A DNA stretch of 64,000 nt. Origin: Pseudoduganella ginsengisoli (lineage in GTDB: Bacteria > Pseudomonadota > Gammaproteobacteria > Burkholderiales > Burkholderiaceae_D). Under the pieces are notes generated by a model that had not been told where the DNA came from, ran no database searches, and saw only the letters and a program-made list of their open reading frames with translations. The stretch spans positions 124,001 to 188,000 of the forward strand of contig NZ_WNLA01000008.1 in NCBI RefSeq assembly GCF_009720865.1, given 5' to 3'. Positions within the stretch are counted from its first letter, which is position 1. The number at the start of each line of letters is the position of its first letter. Position numbers and translations under genes: made by a program. Shown here piece by piece: positions 16,429-24,650 of this stretch.

Positions 16429-16881
16429 CTATTTTAACAATTCCACGAAATAGTCGCCCAACCCATTAAGGAGCGTCCCAAAGACAACTAAGATGACTTC
16501 GAGATTTTTAATTCGCTTCTTGTCTTCTTCAAATATTTGGTCCAGATCGGCTAGCGTCTCTGCACGAACTTCCGCGATGATACGCCCCCGCTTTTCATCG
16601 CTTAATGGTCCCGTCTCCCGTTCAAGTGCGCATAGCGCGCTCTTCGCAATAACCTCGAAGTCTTGGTCGATAAAGTCTGATACTTTCGACCGAACCCATT
16701 CGTGAAAGCGAGAGGCAGCTAGAAGGACGCCGATGATAATAATGATTGCGCCCATACGATTGAGCCAGATGGGTTGTTTAGTCCACGCAGCGTAGCAACC
16801 CCAAAGTAACGCGACAACAGCCGCGCTGGCGGCCCAAACTTCAGGCGTGCGCCTTCCGATAAAGATATAAAAACGCTGCAA
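16429..16881 (-). CDS. Membrane protein with cytoplasmic helical region (cassette gene)
   Basis: A 150-aa protein with two N-terminal helices (about 15-33 and 42-60), a charged helical segment (65-122, rich in Glu, Arg and Asp), and a last hydrophobic stretch (about 126-148). No family recognised. It starts 7 bp left of attC site 11. The 41 bp between its stop and the next cassette gene hold only a GTTAAAG half-core, so these two genes may share one cassette or be parted by a decayed attC. Confidence 0.7.
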   Translation of the reverse strand: MQRFYIFIGRRTPEVWAASAAVVALLWGCYAAWTKQPIWLNRMGAIIIIIGVLLAASRFHEWVRSKVSDFIDQDFEVIAKSALCALERETGPLSDEKRGRIIAEVRAETLADLDQIFEEDKKRIKNLEVILVVFGTLLNGLGDYFVELLK

Positions 16882-16888
16882 AGGAATC

Positions 16889-16966
16889 CTCTAACGTATT
16901 GGCTCAGCGGCGCGCGGAAGCGGGCAACGCCCGCTGTAGCGCGTCCGCTGAAGCTGAAGGTTGGGC
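16889..16966. repeat. attC site 11
   Basis: Left core CTCTAAC at 16889-16895, a long hairpin (GCGGGCAACGCCCGC in the middle, CAGCGGCGCGCGGA / GCGCGTCCGCTGA arms), right core GTTGGGC at 16960-16966. It is nearly identical to attC site 12. Confidence 0.92.
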
Positions 16967-17287
16967 ATTACGGTCAAATACTAAAATGCTTGCCTCCATT
17001 AACCCGGAATGTACCGTGGGGGTTTCATGTGGACCGCCATACCACTCCAGTTGGACTTCGAACGGCAGCATGCGCTGCAACCGTGACCGAAGTCCGCTAC
17101 CTTCGAACGCGAACGTCGTGTATTCGCACGAATCGCTCACCTTTCTTTCAATTTCGACGGCAACGTCTAGATCGCTGTTTTTTGTCTCGGTACCCTTTAC
17201 TCGACTTCCGAAGAGATGAACCTTTCTAACCAGTGGTTCTTCTCTAGCCCAAGCAGCAACGTTGAGAATGATCTGTTCAAGTAGCAT
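16904..17287 (-). CDS. MNT-type nucleotidyltransferase (cassette gene)
   Basis: A 127-aa protein of the minimal nucleotidyltransferase fold. HLFGSRVKGTETKNSDLDVA at about residues 24-43 is the conserved Gly-Ser-x(n)-Asp-x-Asp active-site motif, and a later Glu-x-Gln-Leu segment may hold the third acidic residue. MNT proteins are usually the antitoxin partner of HEPN toxins, which they modify by AMPylation; no HEPN gene is adjacent. The last ~20 residues are encoded by attC site 11. The start is 8 bp left of attC site 12. Confidence 0.8.
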   Translation of the reverse strand: MLLEQIILNVAAWAREEPLVRKVHLFGSRVKGTETKNSDLDVAVEIERKVSDSCEYTTFAFEGSGLRSRLQRMLPFEVQLEWYGGPHETPTVHSGLMEASILVFDRNAQPSASADALQRALPASARR

Positions 17288-17295
17288 GATTTGTC

Positions 17296-17373
17296 GCCCA
17301 ACGTGATTGCTCAGCGGCGCGCGGAAGCGGGCGAAGCCCGCTGTAGCGCGTCCGCTGGAGCTGAAGGTTAGAC
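17296..17373. repeat. attC site 12
   Basis: Left core GCCCAAC at 17296-17302, the same long hairpin as site 11 (GCGGGCGAAGCCCGC in the middle), right core GTTAGAC at 17367-17373. The two sites differ at only a handful of positions over 78 bp. Confidence 0.92.
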
Positions 17374-17392
17374 AAATAGCGCGTAGAAACTA

Positions 17393-17740
17393 TTACTGCA
17401 CGCATTTTGATGAAACTCCGGTGGTTGTACCAGCAGAATCTAAATTAACGTGACACGCGCAGCCTTCTGGAGTTCTTAGCGCAATGAATGCCAATTCCTT
17501 GCCACCGCCCATTAAGATAGCTTTATGTTCATTAAGCATCACCGAAGCTGCAGTATTTAGTGGAACGCCGATCGGAACACTCTTACATAAATTTGCTGCG
17601 ATCATGGCATTTCCCGACACAACAGGCGTTGGTGTACAAGCCGACAACACACACCCAGCAAGAGTAGTTGCGGATAGAAAGCCAAGGCAACGGACAACGT
17701 TCTTCATTTTAACTTTGAAATGCGGAGACGTTCTTTTCAT
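17393..17740 (-). CDS. Putative lipoprotein (cassette gene)
   Basis: A 115-aa protein if started at the ATG at 17740, or 104 aa from the ATG at 17707. Both give an N-terminal signal with a lipobox-like end (Val-Leu-Ser-Ala-Cys), then a Thr/Pro linker and a small domain with two further cysteines (GCAC) and a C-terminal Cys-Val-Gln. Probably an envelope lipoprotein; no family recognised. It is the cassette nearest the presumed attI end of the array. Confidence 0.65.
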   Translation of the reverse strand: MKRTSPHFKVKMKNVVRCLGFLSATTLAGCVLSACTPTPVVSGNAMIAANLCKSVPIGVPLNTAASVMLNEHKAILMGGGKELAFIALRTPEGCACHVNLDSAGTTTGVSSKCVQ

Positions 17741-17743
17741 CGG

Positions 17744-18115
17744 TCCAACGTGAAGTAGACACCCCATCAGGTGCGTTTATTCCCGACGAGTTCCGTCAAT
17801 CGCGTCTCAGCGCCAGGACTCTTTCTTTTATTATCAAAAGCTTATGCTAGTTTAGCACACCCCATTTGCAACAATAACCCCACCTTTACGCGGCCACGCG
17901 ATAGCCAGCTAAAACAGTTCCATTTGCTGCCAACCGGCAGCAGTCATGGAAGCTTGCAACGTCATAATGGAGCGTCAACCCCTGTTGCTGGTTTTAGTAC
18001 CAGTTATTACGAGATATCACGGCGTCGCACGAGGTAGTCACCAGTAGTGAAACCGCATTTGAAGGACAGGCCATGACGCCAGGGCGGCGAACCCGCCCCC
18101 GCATTCTGATCCTGC
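17744..18115. other. Right boundary of the cassette array; no integrase
   Basis: A lone core GTCCAAC stands at 17744-17750. In the leftward orientation of the array this is where attI or a further attC should be, but no matching GTTRRRY or hairpin follows. The ~360 bp to the hydrolase stop are AT-rich and hold no convincing gene; no tyrosine recombinase residues were seen in any frame. This is where an integron integrase would be expected, and it may have been lost here. Confidence 0.6.
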
Positions 18116-18925
18116 CTACGAAGCCAGGAACCCCGCCAATGCCTCCAGCACCCCATCCGGCTGCTCCTGCATCATCGAATGCCCCGCATCCACCGTGACA
18201 GTCTTCGCATGCGGTATCGCCGCCAGCAAGCCCTTGGCCGACTTCGGCGACGTCATGACATCCTTCGCGCCAAACACAAACAGGGCAGGGCACGAAACGG
18301 ACTTCGCTGCCGCGTCGCCATTCGCATAGGCATTGCACGCGTAAAAATCCGTATAAAACAATTGCTCCGGATTGATCTGCGACATGCGCTGCATCAGCCG
18401 CCGCGCACCGCCCATGACGGAAAAGCCCGGCCCAGGACACGACGGCTTGTGCGCCATCGTCGAATGGGAAAAGATGTTGACCATGTCGATGGCGGCCTGC
18501 TCGTTGTCGCGCGATGTATTGAGCAGCGCATCGGACACCTTCATCGGGAAGGTGGAACCGAGCAGCGCCAGTTTCGTCACGCGCTCCGGCGCCTTGTGCG
18601 CAGTCTCCAGCGCAATCAGCGAACCCATACTGTGGCCCACCAGCGCAGCTTTGGCCACGCCGGCCGACGCCAGCACTTCCAGCAGCCAGTCCGCCATGGC
18701 TTCCACCGACCGCAAAGCCGCGCCCTTGCTGCGGCCGTGACCCGGCAAATCCACCGCCAGCACGCCATAGCCATGATGCGCCAGGTAGCGGCTTTGCAGC
18801 CCCCACACGGAGTGGTCGTTTTGCGCCCCATGAATGAACACGACAGTCGGCAGGCTGGCGTCAAACGGTTTGCCGCCTGTATAGGCGTAAGCAGGCGCCC
18901 CTTGAACGGTAAGGATCATGCTCAT
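18116..18925 (-). CDS. Alpha/beta hydrolase
   Basis: A 269-aa alpha/beta-hydrolase fold enzyme. The oxyanion HG is in VVFIHGAQNDHSVW (about 29-42); the nucleophile Ser is in LVGHSMGSL (about 94-102); the acid is likely the Asp of FGAKDVMTSP, and the general base His is in DAGHSMM near 244-250. The substrate is unknown; esters, lactones or C-C bonds are all possible. Its ATG overlaps the stop of metY (ATGA), so the two are translationally coupled. Confidence 0.85.
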   Translation of the reverse strand: MSMILTVQGAPAYAYTGGKPFDASLPTVVFIHGAQNDHSVWGLQSRYLAHHGYGVLAVDLPGHGRSKGAALRSVEAMADWLLEVLASAGVAKAALVGHSMGSLIALETAHKAPERVTKLALLGSTFPMKVSDALLNTSRDNEQAAIDMVNIFSHSTMAHKPSCPGPGFSVMGGARRLMQRMSQINPEQLFYTDFYACNAYANGDAAAKSVSCPALFVFGAKDVMTSPKSAKGLLAAIPHAKTVTVDAGHSMMQEQPDGVLEALAGFLAS

Positions 18926-20232
18926 GCTCCCTTCTGCGCCAGTTTCAGGCCGCGCGCCAGGTCTTCCAGCAAATCCGCCGGGTCTTCCAGTCCAACAGAC
19001 AAACGCATGGTGCCTTCCGCAATACCCGACGCCGCCAGCTGGTCGGCTGGCACGCGGAAGTGCGTGGTGGAAGCAGGGTGGATCACCAGCGACTTCGCGT
19101 CGCCCACATTGGCCAGGTGCGAAAACACTTTGAGCCCGTCAACGAAGCGCCGCCCAGCAGCGCGGTCGCCCTTCAAGGTGAACGAGAACACGGCGCCGCA
19201 ACCCTTAGGCAGCAGGCGCTTGGCCAGCTCGTAATCCGGATGCGACGGCAATTCCGGATACGACACGGATTCCACCGCCGGATGCGCCGCAAGGAACTCC
19301 ACCACCTTGCGCGTATTGGCCACGTGGCGCTCCATGCGCATGCCCAGCGTTTCGATGCCTTGCAGGATAGCGAACGCGTTGTGCGGGCTCATGGCCGCGC
19401 CGAAATCGCGCAAGCCTTCGCGCCGGGCCCGCAGCGCGAACGAGCCCACGGTTGACTCTTCCGCAAACACCATGCCGTGGAAGCCGTCATACGGCTCGCA
19501 CAGTTCCGCAAAGCGGCCCGTTTTATCGTAAGCCGCCTGCCAGTCAAACGTGCCGCCATCGACCAGCAAGCCGCCGATGGCCGTGCCGTGTCCGCACAGG
19601 AATTTGGTGGCGGAGTGGAACACCAGGTCCGCGCCCAAGTCAAATGGCCGCAGCAGGTAGGGCGTGGTGAAGGTGGAGTCCACCATCAGCGGCAAATGGT
19701 GTTCATGCGCCAATGCCGCTACGGCAGGGATATCCAGCACGTCGAGGCCGGGATTGCCCAGCGTTTCCCCAAACAGCACGCGGGTTTCGGGCCGGATCGC
19801 GGCGCGCCATGCGTCGAGGTCGCGCGGATCGACGAATGTGGTGTCGATCCCAAAGCGTTTCAGCGTATAGCCCAGCAGATTATGCGAGCCGCCATACAGT
19901 GCGCGCGACGCGACAATGTGCGAACCGGCGCCGGCGATGGTGGCCAGGCCCAGGTGCATGGCGGCCTGGCCGCTGGCCGTGGCAATGCCCGCCACGCCGC
20001 CTTCCAGCGCTGCGATGCGTTCTTCCAGCACAGCGTTGGTGGGATTGGAAATGCGCGAATACACGTGGCCGGCCCGTTCCATATTGAACAGCGATGCGGC
20101 ATGGTCCGAATCGCGGAACGCAAACGACGACGTGAAGTGGATCGGGGTGGCACGGGCGCCGGTGGCCGGGTCGGGCGCGGCGCCTGCGTGCAAGGCAAGC
20201 GTATCAAAACCAGGGTATTGGGGACCGCTCAT
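18922..20232 (-). CDS. metY: O-acetylhomoserine sulfhydrylase (MetY type)
   Basis: A 436-aa PLP enzyme of the Cys/Met metabolism family. FDTLALHAGA at the N-terminus, YSRISNPTNAVLEERIAALE and ATASGQAA, and the PLP lysine in HSATKFLCGHG are all as in O-acetylhomoserine aminocarboxypropyltransferases. It makes homocysteine (or methionine) from O-acetylhomoserine and sulfide. Length fits MetY (about 425-435 aa) better than MetB or MetC (about 390). It is the first gene of a two-gene operon with the hydrolase. An ATTCGG-TGG-CCGAAT hairpin lies about 30 bp upstream of the start. Confidence 0.9.
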   Translation of the reverse strand: MSGPQYPGFDTLALHAGAAPDPATGARATPIHFTSSFAFRDSDHAASLFNMERAGHVYSRISNPTNAVLEERIAALEGGVAGIATASGQAAMHLGLATIAGAGSHIVASRALYGGSHNLLGYTLKRFGIDTTFVDPRDLDAWRAAIRPETRVLFGETLGNPGLDVLDIPAVAALAHEHHLPLMVDSTFTTPYLLRPFDLGADLVFHSATKFLCGHGTAIGGLLVDGGTFDWQAAYDKTGRFAELCEPYDGFHGMVFAEESTVGSFALRARREGLRDFGAAMSPHNAFAILQGIETLGMRMERHVANTRKVVEFLAAHPAVESVSYPELPSHPDYELAKRLLPKGCGAVFSFTLKGDRAAGRRFVDGLKVFSHLANVGDAKSLVIHPASTTHFRVPADQLAASGIAEGTMRLSVGLEDPADLLEDLARGLKLAQKGA

Positions 20233-20261
20233 GGAAGCTCTCTCGTTGGTTCGGGTGGCTA

Positions 20262-20276
20262 ATTCGGTGGCCGAAT
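20262..20276. promoter_or_regulatory. Inverted repeat upstream of metY
   Basis: ATTCGG-TGG-CCGAAT is a perfect 6-bp inverted repeat with a 3-bp spacer, about 30 bp before the metY ATG. It could be an operator or a leader hairpin. It does not fit a SAM riboswitch that I know. Confidence 0.35.
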
Positions 20277-20422
20277 CGTACTCTTATTTTTCCGCTATGA
20301 ACAACAGCGTTGCAAAGAGTGAAGGTTTCATTCAGTGCAATACTGGATTTTTTCTTATCCATACGTTACATTCGGACCTAGGCTAACAATGAAACCCTAG
20401 ACACATAACAGGACGGCCCAAA

Positions 20423-20878
20423 ATGAAAGTCTCCGAAATTCTGCAAGTCAAAGGCAATATTCTCTACACCATTACCCCGGACCAGCCGCTGGTGGAAGCC
20501 GCGAAAACCATGGCGGAAAAAGATATCGGGTCGCTAGTGGTGATGGAATTCGGCGACCTGGTCGGCATGCTGACCTTCCGTGAAGTGTTGAAGGCACTGC
20601 ACGAAAACAATGGTTCGGTGGGCGCTGGCACCGTGCGCAAGCACATGGAAGACCACCCGATTACCGTGACCCCGGATACCGAAGTCAATGAAGTGCGCCG
20701 CATTATGCTGGAAAAGCATGCGCGCTATCTGCCGGTCATGAATGCGAAAACCCTGCTGGGCGTGATTTCGTTCTATGACGTGGCGCGCGCCGTGCTGGAA
20801 GCGCAAAGCTTTGAAAACCGCATGCTGAAAGCGTATATCCGCGACTGGCCGGCGGAACAGGAACAGCCGGCGGATTAA
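20423..20878 (+). CDS. Two-CBS-domain protein
   Basis: A 151-aa protein made of two CBS motifs (about 8-62 and 72-132): the first has LVVMEFGDLVGMLTFREVL, the second YLPVMNAKTLLGVISFYDV. A CBS pair binds adenine nucleotides or similar ligands and usually acts as a sensor. It stands alone, followed by a strong bidirectional terminator. The partner it regulates is unknown. Confidence 0.9.
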   Translation: MKVSEILQVKGNILYTITPDQPLVEAAKTMAEKDIGSLVVMEFGDLVGMLTFREVLKALHENNGSVGAGTVRKHMEDHPITVTPDTEVNEVRRIMLEKHARYLPVMNAKTLLGVISFYDVARAVLEAQSFENRMLKAYIRDWPAEQEQPAD

Positions 20879-20894
20879 TTTCTAAAGGCTCCAA

Positions 20895-20928
20895 TAAAAA
20901 ACGCTATCCCGACGATAGCGTTTTTTTA
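20895..20928. terminator. Bidirectional intrinsic terminator
   Basis: Stem ACGCTATC / GATAGCGT with a 5-nt loop, flanked by six A on the left and seven T on the right. It can end the CBS gene on the plus strand and the convergent EAL-protein gene on the minus strand. Confidence 0.9.
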
Positions 20929-20947
20929 TTCTCCGGAGTAAAGCAGA

Positions 20948-23209
20948 TCAGGCCACGCCTTCCAGCGCATCGTTGCTGAGCCAGCCATTGAGCGCATCGG
21001 CTGTCATGGGCCGCGCAAACAGGAAGCCTTGCGCCAGCGGGCAGCCCAGCGATTGCAGGATTTGCGCTTGCCGTTCATCTTCCACGCCTTCTGCAATGAC
21101 GGCCAGGCCCAAATTGCGGCCCAGTTGAATCACCATTTCCGCAATCGAACTGCCGCGCGCCGAACCCGTGATTTCCGTCACAAACGCACGGTCGATCTTC
21201 AGGCGGTCGATTTGCAGGCGCTGCAGGTACGACAGCGACGAGAAGCCCGTGCCGAAGTCGTCAATGGCAATCGATACGCCGGTCTGCTTGATTTGCGCCA
21301 GCATCTTGATCAGCATGTCCGGCTCCTCCATGGCCATGGATTCCGTGATTTCCAGCTCGACGAATTCCGGCGGCGCGCCCGTATCGGCCAGCGCGCGGCG
21401 CAGCATTTCCAGGAAATACGGGTGGCGGAACTGCACTTGCGACACGTTGATCGACATCGTGAAGTTGTCGTGGCCGGCAGCACGCAGCGCCACCAGTTCA
21501 CGGCAAGCGGTGCGCATCACCCATTCACCCATGTCGATGATCAGGCCCGAGTATTCGGCAATCGGAATGAATTTATCCGGCGACACGAACTTGCCGTCCG
21601 CTGTCTGCCAGCGCAGCAGCGCTTCCGCGCCGACCGGGCGGCGCGTGACGAGGTCGATTTGCGGCTGGTACACGACGAACAGCTGGTTCTGGCTGAATGC
21701 CGAGCGCAGCGCGTGCATCATGCGTACGCGTTCGCGGATTTCCACGCCCATGCTGCGCGAATAGTAGAAGTGGCCGGCGCGCTGCATGGACTTGGCGCGC
21801 TTCAGCGCAATGTCCGCATCTTTCAGCGCATCAGCCCCCGTACCCTCGTGTTCAGCCAGGCGCACCAGGCCCAGTGTGGCGGACAGTTGCACGTCCTGGC
21901 CTTCGATGCTGAAAGGCACCTGGAACAGGCCGAGAATGGTGGTCGGGTTCACTTGCGTCGCATCGCCCAGCACGCAGAAGATGTCGCCGCCGATACGGGC
22001 CACCGTTAAATGCTGGCCTAAACGGCTCTGCAGGCGTTCGGCCACGGCGACCAGCAATTCATCGCCAAACTGGTGGCCCAGCGCATCGTTGGTTTCCGCA
22101 AAGTGGTCGAGGTCGACCAGCGACAACGTGGCGTCATCCTTGCCGGGGCCGCTGATCGTGGCGTCCAGGATTTCCACCAGGCGGGTCCGGTTCGGCAATT
22201 TCGACAGCGCATCGTAGAACGCCGCGTTATGCAGGTGCGACACCAGTTCCACGTTATCAAGGCCGACTGCGACATTGCTGCAAAAGACTTCCAGCAAGCG
22301 CTGTTCGATTTCCGTCAGCGCGCGGTTGGTGTGCAGGAAAGCAACAAACGCGCGGCTGGCTTTGCCGGCGAAATACAAGGTGACGGCATCGTCTTCATAA
22401 TGGTTGCGCCGTTCTTCCAGCGTATGTTCCATGGCGCTGGCGATGCGCGGCTCCGTGCTGCACGTCAGTTGCGTGTTGTTGTGGTTGACGTATTGGCCGG
22501 CCGCGGCCATCACCACCAGTTCCTGGCAGCCGTTTTCCGGGCATTCCTGCACGCACAGCACGCCATTGGTTTCCTGGCCCAGCAAGTGGGCGATTTGCGT
22601 CAGCACGCCGGCGGCAAAGTTTTGCACGCCGTGCAGCGACATCAATTCCGTGCTGGCGTGGACGATACGGTCCAGACCACGGCGGCTGTCATTGATCTTG
22701 CGGATTTGTTCGTACGACCGGATGGCCGCCGTCACCGTGGTGAACAGCTTGATGCGGGTCAGTTCGGACTTGGTCTTGTAATCGTTGATGTCGTAGTCGC
22801 GGATCGCGTCGATTTCCGGCGCATAGCCAGGCTGGCCCGTGCGCAAGATAATGCGGACGTCGGCCAGTTTCAGCGTTTCGCGGATATAGCGCACCAAATG
22901 CAAGCCCGCGTCGTCCTGTTCCATGACAACGTCCAGCAAGATGACCGCGATTTCTTCTTCATGGCGCAGCATTTCGCGCGCCTGTCCGGCCGAATAAGCG
23001 TGTACGAACTCCAGCGGACGATGCTGCATGTCCAGGTTGCCCAAGGCAAACGTGGTGGTGGAATGGACGTCTTCGTCGTCGTCGATGATCATCACCCGCC
23101 ATACTTCGCGGGGCGCGTGCGTGGCCGGTGCAGCTGGATGCTCTTCTAGGAATACCAGATCGTCTTGATCGTCCTTGGCCGGGACGTGATTCTCAAGGGA
23201 TTGGGGCAT
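20948..23209 (-). CDS. REC-DUF3369-GGDEF-EAL response regulator, c-di-GMP phosphodiesterase
   Basis: A 753-aa protein started at the ATG at 23209, which has GGAGAA 9 bp upstream; an earlier ATG (23248) lacks a good site. REC domain about 38-160 (phospho-Asp in VILLDVVME), a DUF3369-type sensing domain about 165-320, GGDEF about 325-490, EAL about 505-750. The GGDEF signature reads GGDIF, so cyclase activity is probably lost. The EAL site is intact (AEALLRWQ, IDDFGTGFSSLSYL), so c-di-GMP breakdown controlled by phosphorylation is likely. No histidine kinase is adjacent. Confidence 0.88.
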   Translation of the reverse strand: MPQSLENHVPAKDDQDDLVFLEEHPAAPATHAPREVWRVMIIDDDEDVHSTTTFALGNLDMQHRPLEFVHAYSAGQAREMLRHEEEIAVILLDVVMEQDDAGLHLVRYIRETLKLADVRIILRTGQPGYAPEIDAIRDYDINDYKTKSELTRIKLFTTVTAAIRSYEQIRKINDSRRGLDRIVHASTELMSLHGVQNFAAGVLTQIAHLLGQETNGVLCVQECPENGCQELVVMAAAGQYVNHNNTQLTCSTEPRIASAMEHTLEERRNHYEDDAVTLYFAGKASRAFVAFLHTNRALTEIEQRLLEVFCSNVAVGLDNVELVSHLHNAAFYDALSKLPNRTRLVEILDATISGPGKDDATLSLVDLDHFAETNDALGHQFGDELLVAVAERLQSRLGQHLTVARIGGDIFCVLGDATQVNPTTILGLFQVPFSIEGQDVQLSATLGLVRLAEHEGTGADALKDADIALKRAKSMQRAGHFYYSRSMGVEIRERVRMMHALRSAFSQNQLFVVYQPQIDLVTRRPVGAEALLRWQTADGKFVSPDKFIPIAEYSGLIIDMGEWVMRTACRELVALRAAGHDNFTMSINVSQVQFRHPYFLEMLRRALADTGAPPEFVELEITESMAMEEPDMLIKMLAQIKQTGVSIAIDDFGTGFSSLSYLQRLQIDRLKIDRAFVTEITGSARGSSIAEMVIQLGRNLGLAVIAEGVEDERQAQILQSLGCPLAQGFLFARPMTADALNGWLSNDALEGVA

Positions 23210-23526
23210 GTGTCGCTTCTCCGGGGTGACTCGGTGTACTTGAATCAAGTATATAGCGAATTGTTAAAGAGAACGATCATTTCAACGTTTTCCCGTAGCC
23301 AATAAGTCGCAATTTGCAAGGTATGTCGCGTAGCTGTGCCACAAATTATTGGAAGGACAATTGAAATGTTAAATATTCGATGATTGGAAGAAATTTTATT
23401 TGCGTTTTTGACTGGGGCTTACATTTAATTTTGGTACTAATAGGAACTATTTTGGCTTGATGGCAACGGCCTGCGCCGATGACTGGTAAAATCAGCGTTC
23501 CCCCAGTTTTTCACATCTCTACTGAC
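23210..23526. other. Divergent intergenic region between the EAL protein and aroC
   Basis: About 317 bp, AT-rich in its middle. It must contain the promoters of both divergent genes. I saw no clear -10/-35 pair, riboswitch or RNA gene in it. Confidence 0.5.
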
Positions 23527-24630
23527 ATGTCCGGCAATTCTTTTGGCAAGCTGTTTTCGGTAAGTACTTTTGGTGAATCGCACGGCGTGGCGATCGGTTG
23601 CGTCATCGATGGCTGCCCGCCCGGGCTGCCGCTGTCGGAAGCGGATATCCAGCCTGAACTGGACCGCCGCAAGCCTGGCACGTCGCGCCACGTGACGCAG
23701 CGCCAGGAGCCGGACCGCGTTGAAATCCTGTCCGGCGTGTACCAGGGCGTCACCACCGGCACGCCGATTGCGCTGCTGATCCGCAATGAAGACCAGCGCA
23801 GCAAGGATTACGGCAATATCGCGGAAAGCTTCCGTCCCGGCCATGCCGATTACACGTACTGGCACAAATATGGCGTGCGCGATCCGCGCGGCGGCGGCCG
23901 TTCGTCGGCGCGTTTGACGGCGCCGATCGTGGGCGCGGCAGCGATTGCCAAGAAATGGCTGTTGCAGCAGTACGGCACAGTCTTTAAAGGCTGCATGAGC
24001 CAACTGGGTGAAATCGGTATTCCATTTGAGTCGTACGAGCACGTGCCGAACAATCCGTTCTTTGCCGCGACGGCCGATGCGGCGCTGATCGCCCGCATGG
24101 AAAGCTATATGGATGATTTGCGCCGCGATGGCGATTCCATCGGCGCGCGCATCGATGTCATCGCGCAAAACGTGCCGGTGGGGCTGGGGCAGCCGATTTA
24201 CGACAAGCTCGATGCCGACATTGCGTATGCGATGATGGGCATTAACGCGGTCAAGGGCGTCGAGATTGGCGCCGGCTTCCAGTCGGTATCGCAGCGCGGT
24301 TCCGAGCATGGCGATGAATTGACGCCGCAAGGCTTCGTCGGCAATAACGCGGGCGGCGTCCTGGGCGGCATTTCCACGGGCCAGGATATTACCGTGTCGA
24401 TCGCCATTAAACCAACGTCGTCGATCCGTACGCCGCGCCGTTCCATCGACAAGGATGGCAACCCCGTCATGGTGGAAACCTTTGGCCGCCACGATCCATG
24501 CGTCGGCATCCGCGCCACGCCGATTGCGGAAGCCATGCTGGCGCTGGTGTTGATGGACCACGCACTGATGCACCGCGCGCAGTGCGGTGACGTCCAGGTG
24601 GCGACGCCGGATATTGCCCGAGCAAAGTAA
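23527..24630 (+). CDS. aroC: Chorismate synthase
   Basis: A 367-aa enzyme, the last step of the shikimate pathway: 5-enolpyruvylshikimate-3-phosphate to chorismate, needing reduced FMN. Landmarks: [19 protein letters not shown] at the N-terminus, [18 protein letters not shown] near 125, [15 protein letters not shown] near 275, and [18 protein letters not shown] near 318. The start at 23527 gives the canonical MSGNSFG N-terminus; a 16-residue extension from an upstream ATG is unlikely. A REP-like element follows the stop. Confidence 0.96.
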   Translation: MSGNSFGKLFSVSTFGESHGVAIGCVIDGCPPGLPLSEADIQPELDRRKPGTSRHVTQRQEPDRVEILSGVYQGVTTGTPIALLIRNEDQRSKDYGNIAESFRPGHADYTYWHKYGVRDPRGGGRSSARLTAPIVGAAAIAKKWLLQQYGTVFKGCMSQLGEIGIPFESYEHVPNNPFFAATADAALIARMESYMDDLRRDGDSIGARIDVIAQNVPVGLGQPIYDKLDADIAYAMMGINAVKGVEIGAGFQSVSQRGSEHGDELTPQGFVGNNAGGVLGGISTGQDITVSIAIKPTSSIRTPRRSIDKDGNPVMVETFGRHDPCVGIRATPIAEAMLALVLMDHALMHRAQCGDVQVATPDIARAK

Positions 24631-24650
24631 TTTAATGCCGGCGCCCTGAT

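Larger units (their letters stand above)
11696..17750. mobile_element. Integron cassette array without integrase (CALIN)
   Basis: About twelve attC-like sites recur every 0.1-1 kb. Most begin with a RYYYAAC core, end with a GTTRRRY core and hold an imperfect hairpin with a CAGCGG / CCGCTGGAATGAA-type arm. Between them lie short genes, all on the minus strand, each starting just left of one attC and stopping in or beside the next. This is the organisation of integron gene cassettes; the integrase and attI should be to the right, but the next gene there is an alpha/beta hydrolase. The array also has lower GC than its flanks. It is therefore a cluster of attC sites lacking an integrase, perhaps a detached part of a sedentary chromosomal integron. 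Confidence 0.9.

Noticed and set aside
11696..17373. A CRISPR array
   Set aside because: The repeats are 57-90 bp apart by 0.1-1 kb of coding sequence and vary between copies; spacing and structure fit attC sites, and no cas genes are present.
17771..18037. An 88-codon plus-strand frame at the array boundary
   Set aside because: No ribosome site, odd composition and no motif; treated as non-coding.
20233..20290. A SAM riboswitch before metY
   Set aside because: Only one short hairpin is present; no known SAM aptamer core fits.
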